A stretch of 64,000 nucleotides of DNA from Panopea generosa. Its lineage: Eukaryota > Mollusca > Bivalvia > Adapedonta > Hiatellidae. The number at the start of each line of letters is the position of its first letter. The first letter of the stretch is position 1. A model generated the notes under the pieces. The model worked only from the letters and a program-made list of their open reading frames with translations, was not told where the DNA came from and did no database searches. The translations under genes and the position numbers were made by a program. The DNA lies in NCBI GenBank assembly GCA_029582155.1, contig CM055907.1, forward strand, positions 8,286,501 to 8,350,500, given 5' to 3'. Shown here piece by piece: positions 1 through 58,800 of this stretch.

Positions 1-660
1 AGTAATATATATATATATATATATTGTATATATATATTCACATGTCAGGTCTTTTTAAAAAAAAAATCTCAGTCAGTTACTCACCACTGCCGAGTCATTT
101 CCTCTACATCATATCCAGATGGTAGGCTACGGCCTACTCTGATGTTGTTTTTTCTTTTCATAAACATGTCTGTATATCATCATTGTACTGTGAGAACTGT
201 GCAGTTTCCAGCCTTTGTTCCTGTAAGAAATTGCAAAATTTGCACTTCAAACATTCTTACCAACTGCTGTGGCAATTACATTTGACGCTTGAAGTTCTTG
301 CGCATATTTTGCAGTTTTAAGTATTTGTTGCTCATGTGGCAGACACACTGGATGAAATTGAAATAAATTTTAAGATGTTTGATTTCATTTTAAGCCTTAG
401 CAGAAGGTGCCATTAAAAACTGAATACCACAACTTATAATGTTGCTACCTTAGAAACAAATTCAGGGTATCTGAAGGGTAAAAGACAAAATTTTGATTGA
501 AGTAAGTATGTAGAGGTTAATATTTTAAAAGTTTTTGTACACTATATGTAAATGGTGTAGTTGAGCAGGTACTATGTCCTCTGTTTTACCCGTGTCTGGT
601 ACATAAGCAAGTGTTTGTTATTGCCTCAGTCACTTGACCAAAGATTTTAAAAGTCTAAAT

Positions 661-667
661 GCCTCCT

Positions 668-702
<35 letters not shown>

Positions 703-703
703 C
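661..703. repeat. (TA)n microsatellite
   Basis: About 20 TA dinucleotides, nearly perfect. Similar runs occur at 1-33 and 4603-4620. Confidence 0.9.
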
Positions 704-1865
704 ATCGTTATTTTGCAAAACAATTCTTTGTAAAAGGTTGGATTGACTGTATATTTGTTTTTATCTTTTTTATTTCCTTTTCCAGTCTGCACATGGTAAC
801 AAAACAACAAAAATCATGATCACCATCACCTTGTATAAAATTTGTTTACTTCAAATATCTAACATTTGGCAATATTAATTAATGAGTGCGTTTCATTTTA
901 ATTCCAAAATTACGAGTTTATTAAAAATATAACTGATATATGAATTCTCAACTTGGCAAATTATGTTGTTGGCAATTTGGAATATCACGGGCCAAAACAT
1001 TTTCCTACATAAAGAAGAGGCGGTTTTTGAGATTTATTTAAACATATCATTTTTGCAATTTCTTCACAGAACATAAATTATTATGCACCCATCGAGCTGT
1101 AAATATGATGTTTTTTAAACAAAAAGGTACTTTATATGTCTCACTACATAGTTGCAACATTTTTCCCCATGGTAACATGATTCTTACGCTTTAAAAAAAA
1201 GGTTTAAGATGTAATTTGGTTTTGAAATATTTTCAAAATGTTTCATAGTAGCTGTGATTTCTAGTAGAGCAAAAGTTGGCATAGCATATACTGAAATAAG
1301 ACATCACTGGTGTTAAAAAAGTGACTTTTATACGATTTCAACATAATTATGCATGTATTTATGAGCATTTGAATACTTATTTTTCCAGAAAAATTCTCAG
1401 GGTGTCACTGCACCCTCTTTAAAAAAAAAAAGCTGGTCAACCTACCAGTTATTGTGCATTTTTATGTGGGTATACAGTCCTGCTATAAAAAAAAATCTCT
1501 TAGAAAACTTCTATGTGGATTTCTTTTTTTACCATCGAAATTTTGTATAGAACAAAGAACAAAATTCAAATATGTAGTGAGACCTTTAGTTATATTTAAA
1601 AAAATCAGTAGCTAAACCATTTTTAAATTAAGAAATTGATAGATGTTTTGGCATGTTTGACATTTCACAGAGAAAACCTTCTTGGCTTCATATTCTTGAT
1701 AATATATCATTTATACAAACTGTACTTGTTTACATTGTTGCCATGGAAACACATCTAACATAAATCAAATACATGTCAAACTCCATTAATTTGAGGAGAA
1801 AACATCTGGATACTTTCCAATTTTATTGAAAGCTGTTTCCTTTGCAAAATGCCTTTGACTAGTTG

Positions 1866-1891
1866 TCCCCCCCCCCCCCCCCCCCCCCCCC
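1866..1891. repeat. Poly-C tract
   Basis: A run of about 26 C residues; length in the assembly is uncertain. Shorter C-runs occur near 14346 and 39498. Confidence 0.85.
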
Positions 1892-1911
1892 TGTGGACAG
1901 TGACATAAATG

Positions 1912-2275
1912 ATGATTGTTGACCGTGACGGTTTGAAGATTGTTGACCGTAATGGTTTGAAGATTGTTGATAGTGACACAATTTAAAGATTGCTGACAGC
2001 AACACCATTTGAAAATTGTTGACAGTGACACCATTTGAAAGTTGTTGACAGTGACACAATTTAAAGATTGTTGACTGACACGATTTGACAGTGACACAAA
2101 TTCAAGACTGTTGACAGTGACACCATTTGTAGATTGTTGACAGTGAATCGATTTAAAGATTGTTGACTGACACGATTTGACAATGACATGAATTAAAGAT
2201 TGGTGACAGTGACACCATTTAAAGATTGTTGACAGTGACACCATTTGAAGATTGTTGACAGTGACACAGTTTTAA
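1912..2275. repeat. Minisatellite, ~26 bp unit
   Basis: About 13 degenerate copies built on GATTGTTGACAGTGACAC, ending about 50 bases before exon 1. Both strands stay open because of the repeat, giving spurious reading frames. Confidence 0.85.
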
Positions 2276-2326
2276 GCTAAACACAATTCACTGTTTTAAA
2301 GTATTATTTCTGTTTCTGTTTTTCAG

Positions 2327-48108
<45,782 letters not shown>

Positions 48109-50520
48109 TTTGATCACCAACATAATAGTCTCATATTATACTAAACCGTGCTGATATAATATTCATTTTTAGGAGAATTTTTTTTTAAAATCTATTATCT
48201 TTATCACAAACGGCTTTTAGATGATGTTTTTTATTATGTGTTTTTCATTTGCAAGATTTTTGCGACATCGACCTTGGACATTTTATATCCAGTTTAATTT
48301 CCGATTCGATGACGGAATCGGCCACAGGTCTATTGGCAAGCCAGATTGTGCCTTATTAAGTGTCATTGATTGTCTGTGAATATATTTCTTCTTACATCAC
48401 TGGTTTTATATAAGTGTAGCTAATTGTATATTAGGCCTGTGAATAACTTGTACATTGCTTTACTTACTGGAATGTTGAACATTTCATAGTGGGAAATATC
48501 GAGATACACTCTGGGTATTTACACAATTCTGGATGTGTTGGTACCATTAACCTGTACATTGAACTAAAATAACCAACTTCAGTAATTTAGTGGCAACGGC
48601 TTGCTTTGGACGAGATGAAAATGTTTGAAATTGACCCCACTATGAAATGGTCAACATTTTGTTGACGTTAAGATAGCTGATGTGTGTAAGTGAGAATGAA
48701 AGTTTAAGTCATCTGTGATTTGTGTAGAGAAGTTACAGACCCAGCCATTTGATTGGTCAATAATCTCACTGCTGTAATCCAATTGGATAACCCAGTAGGT
48801 TGAAGAAGCTATTTCATTGATCAGTAATCTGATTGGATAATAATAGTACATTGTAAAGAAGCCATTTCAGTGGTCAATAATCTCACAGCTTCATTGTCAT
48901 TGAAAACCTCAGTTGCAAAATGCGATGCCATAATTGGCTATATTTTGTAAGAAAATTTGAAATGTAGAGCCATAGCACGAAATGATTATTTGACCAATGT
49001 ACAACTATTACTAGCAATCCGATTGGATTACTGAATTACAGTACAATGAAGCCATTTCATTGGTTGGTGTTCTATGTTTATCATTTCATTGATGTGTGAG
49101 TACTGGTGCTTTCATTGAAGTTTTCATCACTGTCATATTGCAATTTATGTATGTATTATGCCATCCAAGGAAAACATAGTTAATAATCCAAGATCTTTCA
49201 TGAGGTCAACAATGTGATGCCGACATGTTGACCAATGCTGAGACTACTATAAAGAATTATTGAATAAAATGTGACATTTATAGTACATTACGAACTTAAG
49301 ATTCTTTTGAATTGCTCAAACCAGCTCAAGCATAGTTAAATTATACATCAGGCGTTGATAGTTCAGGCTCATGATCATGTACAAGTTTTCAGTATTACCT
49401 TGTGAGATTACTTACTTTGTGCCTTTTAAAGTTGACATTTTTGTCTTTTTTTAATGTACGTTTTATATAGATTTTACTCTTGAATCACTTTTTATCTATG
49501 CAATTTTTATTATAGCAAATTTTTTAATTGTTGCTTTTTGTATTTACCATACTTAAATGCTCCCGAGGTGCTCATTTATTATTTGTGTATTCTAGTCTTG
49601 AAATAAGATTGTGTAAATGTTAATAAAATGAAAAACTATAAAGTCGAGGGAATCCGTTGCTTGTCGATGATTATCAAGGGTGGTGTCAGTGTTATGATGG
49701 TTTATAAATAACATCTTTATCCAGATTTCAGAGACGTTCTATCTTAATTTATGTTATGCTTTACTATGGATTGTGTGCGGAGGAAAAACAATTTTTTTTT
49801 TTTGTGAAGTGTATTTTGTGTTTCTAAATGTGGGTCTAATGTAGATGGATGATTATACAGAAGGTATATTGAATTAAAAAGGGGGAAATTAAAAAGATAT
49901 CTAAGTTTAAATTTTTTATCATCATTTTTCTAAATAGGAGTCTGAAATATTCAACATAGATAAAACATAAACGTCAATAGAGAAAAAATATATACAATGT
50001 ATATATGACGCGTCATGAACAACATTTTACCGTTGGTATTCTCGACCTTTGGCGATGGATACACCCTCTATGAATTCTCCACATGTGCCAAATTTGTACA
50101 GTCAATGTAGAAACGTTTGAGATATACTGTAGTTTAATATTTAGTCATTGTACAGCTTCACATTATCAATATGTTCACGTTTTGGTACGCTGATATTACC
50201 ATGCCTAAATGGACATAGATGTTGACAGTATGGTACGGTCAATATTATATTTGTTCGGTACTATGTTGCCTGAGTTACTATAGCTTGGCTGTCGGTATAT
50301 TGTCCACATAGCATTACTGTTACTATCAGCAGTATATAGCAATTCGCAGTGCATTGCTATCGAGTGAAATAAAGTCATTTGTGTCAACAGTTTGTGCGTA
50401 TGTCAACAGTACATGTAGATGTCAACAACTGTAATACTTATAGTTATATGAATAAATTGTTCAATTTGGAGGCATTTTATCATTTCTGGAAATAAAAAGA
50501 TTTTGGATTAATTATAAGCT
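48109..50520 (+). other. Collagen IV 3' UTR and downstream flank
   Basis: No coding sequence seen. Candidate AATAAA poly(A) signals occur at 49263-49268, 49622-49627, 50451-50456 and 50491-50496; I cannot tell which is used. The stretch 48700-49080 contains imperfect repeats around ATTGGATAA and CATTTCATTGGT (about five copies). Confidence 0.4.
49622..49627 (+). promoter_or_regulatory. Candidate poly(A) signal AATAAA for the collagen IV gene
   Basis: A canonical hexamer 1.5 kb past the stop, a plausible 3' UTR length for a type IV collagen. Other hexamers at 49263 and 50491 are equally canonical. Confidence 0.3.
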
Positions 50521-52006
50521 GTTGTTGATTATGTCTTTAATCCACTTAATGCTTTTTTTTATTTGCCCCCAACGGGCAGGATATAGAAATGACAATGTCC
50601 GTTCAATCATCGGTCAATCCAAAATTCTGTGTCTGGTCAATAATGTGACTCATATGTAGCAATATAAGTTCTTGAACTGTACCTAAATTCTCAAACTTGA
50701 TGTAATCGATGGATTCAGGTCCTGAACCTTGTGTTATTAAAAATTGTTTTATTTGCCCTTGTGACCATTTAGCACCAGCATTTTAATTATAGAGGCTGTG
50801 TCCGGGCTGAGAGTTGAACTCGCTTCCCCTGGATCATACGCATAACTAACAGATACCTGTGCCTAGCAACCAAACAATGTAAAATAAGTTGTAAATTATA
50901 CTACAACAGTTAGGAGATGTGTTAAAAATATGTGTTCTCTTGTAATAGCTTCAACATTTAATATAGCACAAAGTACCATAAAAAGTAATATTTCCTCTAT
51001 GCAATTGCCAAATTTTGTAACTATACTGAGTATGGTAATGTTGCAACATCGCAAGGAAATACGCCTGTAATGGCTTCCGGGAGCAGCTTTTTACATGACA
51101 TTTAACTGGCCAAATCACATCTTGCCAAAGTATCGAGTGGAATCCAGGGTGCTTTTCATCCATATTAATTAACCCATTTATCATACACATCTCCATATCA
51201 CTGCTCCTTGAACTGTGCAATTATGCAATGAGTTTGAAACTAAAGTCATGAAAATTTGACCAGTTTAAACAGTGTGCAAATACTCGACGTCAACGTCATC
51301 AGACTGCTCTGGGCAGCCATTACATGCATATTTGCTAGCACTTGTAACATAAAAGTATATAATATCAATATGAAATTTGGCAATTGGATAGGGTAACTAT
51401 TAACTTTTATGGCAATATAATTTTATTCATGTACTATATTAAATATTGAAAATATTACAAAAATCGACCTATTTTTTAACACACCTCGTATACAGAAGGA
51501 TTTATTGCTTTAAGCAAATTGTTTTTGCTATAGATACATCATTTGAGCTCCCTTTTCCGCTAAAGTACCAATCTTCAAACCTTCATCAAGATATCTAAAG
51601 AAAAAACCTAGTTATTGAGCAGAAACTAATTTTTCACTTTTTGTAATGGTGACCTGGATCGAATTTAGTTAAAAAGAAACCACAATAATACACAAAATAA
51701 TGACCAATCATCAGTCAGGACTCTCGGGTGACACAGGAATTGAATGATTTTTCCCCCCTTCAAAGAAGCACAGTTTAGAGCTTTGCACTTTGTTGATCAG
51801 AAGAGCATCATGTTTTCAGGACGATAACTTAACCCCACACTCCTTATACTTGCAGGGTTATTCTTGGAAAGCATATGTTCCACAATCAATTTGGTGTTGG
51901 TAGGTCAAGGTTATAGAAAATATGTTACCGGGTGACAACTGAGTAGCACTGGCCCTACAGTTCTCAAGCAATCAAGAATCTTGTCAAGTAAAGAACACAA
52001 CTTCTA
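50521..52006. other. Intergenic region between convergent genes
   Basis: A palindrome-headed repeat near 50560 (GCCCCCAACGGGC), a weak tRNA-like minus-strand segment near 50800-50870, and diverged repeats from 51840 onward. No gene recognised. Confidence 0.45.
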
Positions 52007-52340
52007 TTTATTTTTGGGTCAATGTCACTGTGGCAATTTATACAAAATCTAATTTTGACTGATAACTCGAGAACAATTTGACCTTGTGAACCTAAATTTT
52101 GCAGGGCATATCATCTTACTAAGCAGATGACCCGTATTCATAGTGGCTATTTATAGAAAAACAGTTTCTGGCTGATAACTCATTTTGGGAATGGTAGGTT
52201 AAAGGTCAAGGTCATTGTTACTATTTATAGAAAATCTGGTTTCTGTCTGATATCTGGAAACCAGTTTTGCCTAGGTCCCAAGGGGTCTTTGGTGAAAATC
52301 CTAAAGAACCCAGTTAACTGAGACCCTTTCGTGGGTATAT
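51840..52340. repeat. Diverged interspersed repeat with ~100-bp internal copies
   Basis: Two to three imperfect copies with TATTTATAGAAAATCTGGTT and TGGCTGATAACTC, with GGTCAAGGTCA motifs. Resembles common molluscan core-repeat elements but is too diverged to assign. Confidence 0.5.
52007..52012 (-). promoter_or_regulatory. Candidate CPLANE2 poly(A) signal
   Basis: The minus strand reads AATAAA about 540 bases after the CPLANE2 stop. It lies inside a repeated segment, so this is only a candidate. Confidence 0.25.
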
Positions 52341-52552
52341 ATGTTTTACAAACATCTCTTGTTTACCTTGAAATATTTTTAAATAGAAGTCATTTGTAGA
52401 ACAATAAAAACAACCATCAGCAATCAGTATAAAAATATTCTTTTTATCACAGATTCTATTCAGTTGTTATACAAAAGTTAATTCATTTCAAAATCTTTTT
52501 CGATGGTAAATTACAAGTTACAAAACACTGCTACTGTAGGCTTCTAGGTTCA

Positions 52553-52811
52553 TCAAACATAACCATCCTGGGTCGAGTTATTTTCATTCTCTGCAGCTGT
52601 AGTACCGGAGTGTCTGTGCATCTTGCCTGCAAGGATTAAGTCCCTTTGCCAGAGATGTTCACATATACTGTTCATGATGTTAATAGTATCGCTGATGTCG
52701 GACTGGTTAGAGTCAAGAGTATTCTTTATTTTTAGAACTGGGATTTTCCAAGTTTTCTCGAATTCCCGGATGTCCTTCTGTGTGACCTCACTGTGAGCAT
52801 GCTGATCACAT
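52553..52811 (-). CDS. CPLANE2: CPLANE2 coding exon 5 and stop
   Basis: Begins in the G4-like motif (TKCDQ), continues VTQKDIREFEKTWKIPVLKI and ICEHLWQRDLILAG, and ends QDGYV then TGA at 52553-52555. Acceptor TATTAG. The acidic, Asn/Ser-rich tail is poorly conserved. Confidence 0.92.
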
Positions 52812-55800
52812 CTAATACAAAGTTAAAGACATTAATAAAAACACTTAATTAATACTTATTTATTTCAGCTCAATTAAAGCTTTGGTAAATCATAATTGAG
52901 TTGATTTCTCTAGCAGACCCTGCACTTTGTGATTGTTTTACGAGGTCAATACCCCAAGAATGGGTGTGAACCCAGGACTTTGCATGACCTGCCAATGCCT
53001 TATCAACTAAAAAAACATCACAAAACATACATGTGCCAAGTATAAAATATATTGTAACCATAAAATAAACAAGAAGGAAATGTCATTCATCCAACTCTCA
53101 CTTCCTCAGGATTTTTTCTCAAAATTTTCAATGGACCATCAGAGAATACGTGTTCAGACTCCCCTTCCCAACCATTTTCAAGCCAATGTAAAAGCTACCT
53201 ATAAAAAATCTAAGCCCCAGAATTTAGTTTATTTTAGCTCCATTGGGATGAAAGCTTAGAGCTTATATGTACAGCTCTTGAATCCTCTTCCTTGGTAAAA
53301 CCAGTACTAAGTGTTGTTTATGAGAGGCATCATGTCGAGCTGGGGACTAAACCTGCAACTTCTGGCTTCAATCACAGATACTCTACACTACACTACGGGC
53401 CAAATTTAAATGGGGCCATCCTTAAAAAAATATTTGTTTGATGTGCTCCGACCCTGTATTTTTTATGTGGGTAGGTAGGGTAGCTTATCATTTTTTGAGG
53501 CCAAATTTTGATTTTTTACATAGTCATTTCAAAGCAAAAGAGACAGAAAGCATGTAAAAAAATTAAACGCTTTGAAAGTCAATAAAAAAGTAAGCTTTAT
53601 TTTTGAGAGAGTAGGTAGGAGCAAGCAAACATTTTTTTAAGGACGGCCTGGGTGGGTAGCTTCAGAGAAGATTTTTACTATTTGCCAATACAGGCCTATA
53701 TTTCATATTGATACACATTTACCGAAAATGACCCGTATAACTGGAAAACAAAAAAGCAATTCAGTTGTCACAATGTAAGGATACTTTGTTGCTATGACAA
53801 TTTTTGCTATGTTATTGTTTGGTGTGGATAGACGGCTGATCTGCTGATGTAACTCGTCAAAGCTCGACTTGTCAACAATTGAGAACAGAAACATAATGGC
53901 ATCAGTCTTATCTGTACATGCCTGAAAATAGATATACCTTTAGTTTCCATTACCAACATCAATATCCCCCAATCCCAATGGTGTATTTTACTCCGATATT
54001 TTGAGTTCTGATGCTTTAAAATGAAAACTCTCTCAAAGCATTCAGCACTGCTAGACGACTTTGTTGGCATGTGTACTAAGTTTTGTGAAGTTATCTTGAA
54101 AGGTTTAGGAGTTATGCTAACTTCGGATATTTGATTCCATGGTAACAAAAAAGAGATGTTCTGAGTTCTGAAACTTGAAAATGAAAACTTTCTCATAGCA
54201 AAAGACACTTCTACATCACTAGGTTAATATGTGTACAAAGTTTCATTACCGTAAGTTACCATGAATGGTTTTTGAGTTCTGCTCCGGAAACGGAGAATTT
54301 CACAATTTTATTTTCATCGTTGCAGAAAAAAAATATTGAAAACAAAAACACCATTTCAGCAAAAGGCACGATATCCAATTTAATATTGTTTACAAAATTG
54401 TGTGGCAGAGAATAAAACTCCTAGTGGTGATTTGGAAGTTTAATAACGGATGCTTTGAGTTCTTCATCATACTGGTATACCACAAAACCAAATGGATGTA
54501 TTAAAGATTTTTCCATTAATATACTAGATAATATAAGATTGATATCGGGGTCAAGTCGAATTACATAAACTTACTTATGGACTTCAGATGATGTACAGGC
54601 ACAATACAATATACAACATTATATTATACACAACATTCAGGCAGAATATAATATATGTCGTATGGTGTTACTTGTTGTTTTCAGAAATTTTTCAGTTATA
54701 TCGCAATTGTGTCTACTTGAGACATATTGTAAGTGCTACCATACTAAAACTATCCTCTAAATGCTGAGAGCCAACTAAGGAAGCTTGTTATACCGTTCTT
54801 CATGTCTTTTGTATGACCCGGTCGGGGATTAAACCCACGACCTTCAGCATGCAAGGTGGATGTTCTACCAGTAAACCACAACTGCGGTTATAGAGTACAA
54901 TAAACAGACAGCATACAACATACAGCACACAGACAGAATACACAATATACAACATACAGGCAGAATACACAATACACAACATACAGCAGAATACACAATA
55001 TATAACATACAGGCAGAATACACAATACACAACATACAGCAGAATACACAATATACAACATACAGGCAAGAATACACAATACACAACATACAGGCAGAAT
55101 ACACAATATACAACATACAGGCAGAATACACAACATACAGCAGAATACACAATATACAACATACAGCAGAATACACAATATACAACATACAGGCACAAAT
55201 ACACAATACACAACATACAGGCAGAACACACAATACACATCATACAGGCAGAATACACAACATACAGACAGAATACACAACATACAACTTACAGGTAGAA
55301 TATGGTCAAACTTCTTGACCGCAGCTTCTCCAGCGTCCCACAACTGGAGACGACACAACATCACCTTGTTCATGTCCACAATCTTCACCGGCCAATAGCA
55401 CGTGCTTGTTTGTATGCCTATAATAAAAAACAACTAAATTCAACAAATGGATATTATCCAACTGTATGGGGCACAGGTAAATAAACATACCTTCATGTAC
55501 AGTTTTATTATAGCATACAAAGTTTCATGTTATGAAATGTATCTGACAGACAGACAGACAGTAATAATCAGTGAATATGTAAAAGTGTTCAGTAATAAAC
55601 ATTGAACATGTAAAACTGTTCAGTAATAAACAGTAAATATGAAATACTGTTCAGTAATAAACAGTGTATATGTAAAACTATTCAGTAATAAACACTGAAT
55701 ACATAAAACAGTAATAAACATTAAACACATAAAACTGTTCAGTAACTAACATTGAATACATAAAACTGTTCAGTAATAAACATTGAATATGTAAAACTGT

Positions 55801-58800
55801 TCAGAAATAAACATTGAATATATAAAACTGTTCAGTAATAAACATTGAATTTAAAAAACTGTTCAGTAATAAACACTGAACATATAAAACTATTCAGTAA
55901 TAAACACTGAATACATAAAACTGCTCAGTTATAATTATTGAACACATAAAACTGTTCAGTACTAAACATTGAATACATATAACTGTTCAGTAATAAACAA
56001 TGAATATATAAAACTGTTCAGTAATAAACTTTGAATATAAAAAAACTGTTCAGTAATAAACACTGAATATGTAAAACTGTTCAGTAATAAACATTAAAAC
56101 ATGTAAAACTGTTCAGTTATAAACATTGAACATATAAAACTGTTCAGTAATAAACATTGAATGTAAAACTGTTCAGTAATAAACAAGTAAACTGTTCAGT
56201 AATAAACATTGAATTTATAAAACTGTTCAGCAATAAACATTGAATACATTAAACTGTTCAGTGATAAACATTGAACATATAAAACTGTTCAGTGATAAAC
56301 ATTGAATTTATAAAACTGTTCAGTGATAAACATTGAATATATAAAAATGTTCAGTAGTAAACATTGAATACATTAAACTGTTCAGTGATAAACATTGAAT
56401 ATATAAAACTGTTCAGTAATAAACATTGAATACATTAAACTGTTCAGTGATAAACATTGAATATATAAAACTGTTAAGTGATAAACATTGAATATGTAAA
56501 ACTGTTCAGTGAGAAACATTGAATATACAAAACTGTTCAGTAAAAAACATTGAATATATAAAACTGTTCAGTGATAAACATTGAATATATAAAATTGTTC
56601 AGTAATAAACATTGAATATGTAAAACTGTTCAGTAATAAACATTGAATATATAAAACTGTTTAGTGCTAAACATTGAATATATAAAACTGTTCAGTGATA
56701 AACATTGAATATGTAAAACTGTTCAGTAATAAACAGTAAATATACAAAACTGTTCAGTAATAAACATTGTCGCACAAACAGGTTTTGTTGCAAAATGACT
56801 CTTGTAAATTGAAATCACCCAACTCATTTTATATGTCGTAAAAAGTATTGCAATGTTTTAGCAGGAAATTCATTGTATTCAAACCTGGGCACATTTGCCA
56901 TGTCAAGCAATCTCTTTTTAACATATCGAAATTTGTTAAAAAATAATCTAATGGCAATAAAAGCTCATTAAGTACAGTCGGACATGAAATACTACGAAAA
57001 TATATGTTTTTACTTCCTTTAACATCACACAATTACAATCAAGAACTGAAAAAGAAATAACATTTTACTCTTTTTTGTGTTATTCTTGGTGGCGGTGTGT
57101 GTGCCATGGCTCATTATTTCTCATGTACGTAATATTCTCATTTACTTAACATGTTTTTTTAACCTGCCTACCTACCCACCCATCCACTTACCTATCTGTC
57201 TGTTTATCTTACATAGGACAGTTTTCTTGAATACCCACCTGCCGTTTCTGCATGCACCTTTGGTATATCATGACCGGTAACCTTGGCAACTGTGCTGGTT
57301 TTTCCTACTCCACTTTTACCAGATACAAATATCTTGTAGCGAACCTCTTCAATGTGGGCAGCTAGAGGCGGCCTCTCCAATAAACCTAGGATGAAAAAAA
57401 AACAAGTCTACAAATTTTCTCCTGTTCTTTCATGTGTTATGCTCCGTACTCGATAACTGACAGAAGGACATTGATTGATTGATTTACTGAATATTTAGCA
57501 TCCTTTTTATGCCATAGAGGCCTAACAGACCATCAGTTAACCTAACCACTGTTTCCTGGGATTAACCAGTACTCGAGCACACCTCATCTCTGCAAGTAAC
57601 TGATAACTTTCCCACTTGAATCAGTAGTGAGAGACGAATGATAATGAGACACAATGTCGTATATCAATCATCACGGAAACTGTTGCTGGACGGGGATTCG
57701 AACTCACGACCCCTGGATTGATAGTCAGACGCGTAACCCACTGAGCTAATTGGGCTCTGCCCCACGACAGAAGGACATATGGAACAAGTAATTACTAGTC
57801 TATGCTCCCCACTAATTTTTTCAAGGAGAACAAAAACAGTAAATTAATAAAGCCTTTCAAATAACCCTATTAAATTCAAAGGCTTATTCATATTTCCCAA
57901 TCTGACACTATTTCAAACATCCCTACTTATAGAACAAATATATATGGTTTCCAGAATAAATGCAAGTGAAGATTTGAATATAAACATTTTAAAAGATGGG
58001 TAACCTGGGTGGCCCCTCAGGAGTTTGTATCATGCTTTGTGCCATTTTTCAACAGTATTTCAGTAGTATAACGGCGGTCAGAGCAACTACTGGTAATCAT
58101 CATTCCTGGGATCCACTAGGCCTATTAACCAATCCTAGGCCCACTTTATCACTGAAAACTGAGACTCATGGTGGTAGAGCAAAGTTCACTGAGACTATGG
58201 GCAGGCAAACACAAACTCATGGCCCTGAATTGGCAGTCAGTCACAGTACAGATGGAGCTAGCAAAGCATGACCCAATGTCAGTTGAAACTTTATCTAATG
58301 GTCTTGAAACAAAAGCAGTGGCAGAAAGAAAAAAATGAAAGGATTTTCTCCAAAACCTGTATGGTCAAAACATAATCTTAAAGGTACTGATTGTATTATT
58401 TTAATATTAAATGTTTGAAAATCAGTAGGGAAACTGAATAATATGTCGGAGTCACTAATAATAAAATTATTTGTTGCTTTATTTCAGTTAAAACACTCAA
58501 ATAATGACAGAATTGACATGTACCATTTTTCTATCTCAGCCTGTAATGAGCTGGCCTGACAATCCATTGTTTGCGAGTTTGACTGCCCACGGTCTCTGTG
58601 ATGACTGATCATGAACTTTGTTTTATTCAACCTCTGAATATGTGGGGAAGCGTTCAATGACTACTAGTATCAGAGATGAGGTGTGTCTAGTAATGATTAA
58701 CCACCTAGTGGATTTCAGAAACGATGATTAAATGCGAAATAAATGGAAAAAGTGTTGAAAAATGGTGTAAAAATACTATACAAATGAACGAACATGTACC

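Larger units (their letters stand above)
1..2326. other. Intron of collagen IV upstream of first visible exon
   Basis: No exon seen on either strand. It holds AT microsatellites at 1-33 and 661-703, a C-run of about 26 bases at 1866-1891 and the minisatellite listed separately. Gene continuity across this interval is inferred from the missing N-terminus. Confidence 0.5.

Noticed and set aside
52890-53015. tRNA-like minus-strand segment (GGGTTCACACCC)
   Set aside because: Box-like sequences present, but no convincing cloverleaf and no second copy in the window; too weak to call.
54800-55433. Cys/Tyr/Val-rich 120-180 codon frames on the minus strand
   Set aside because: They are read-through of the donor-derived minisatellite; only 55293-55417 is a real exon.
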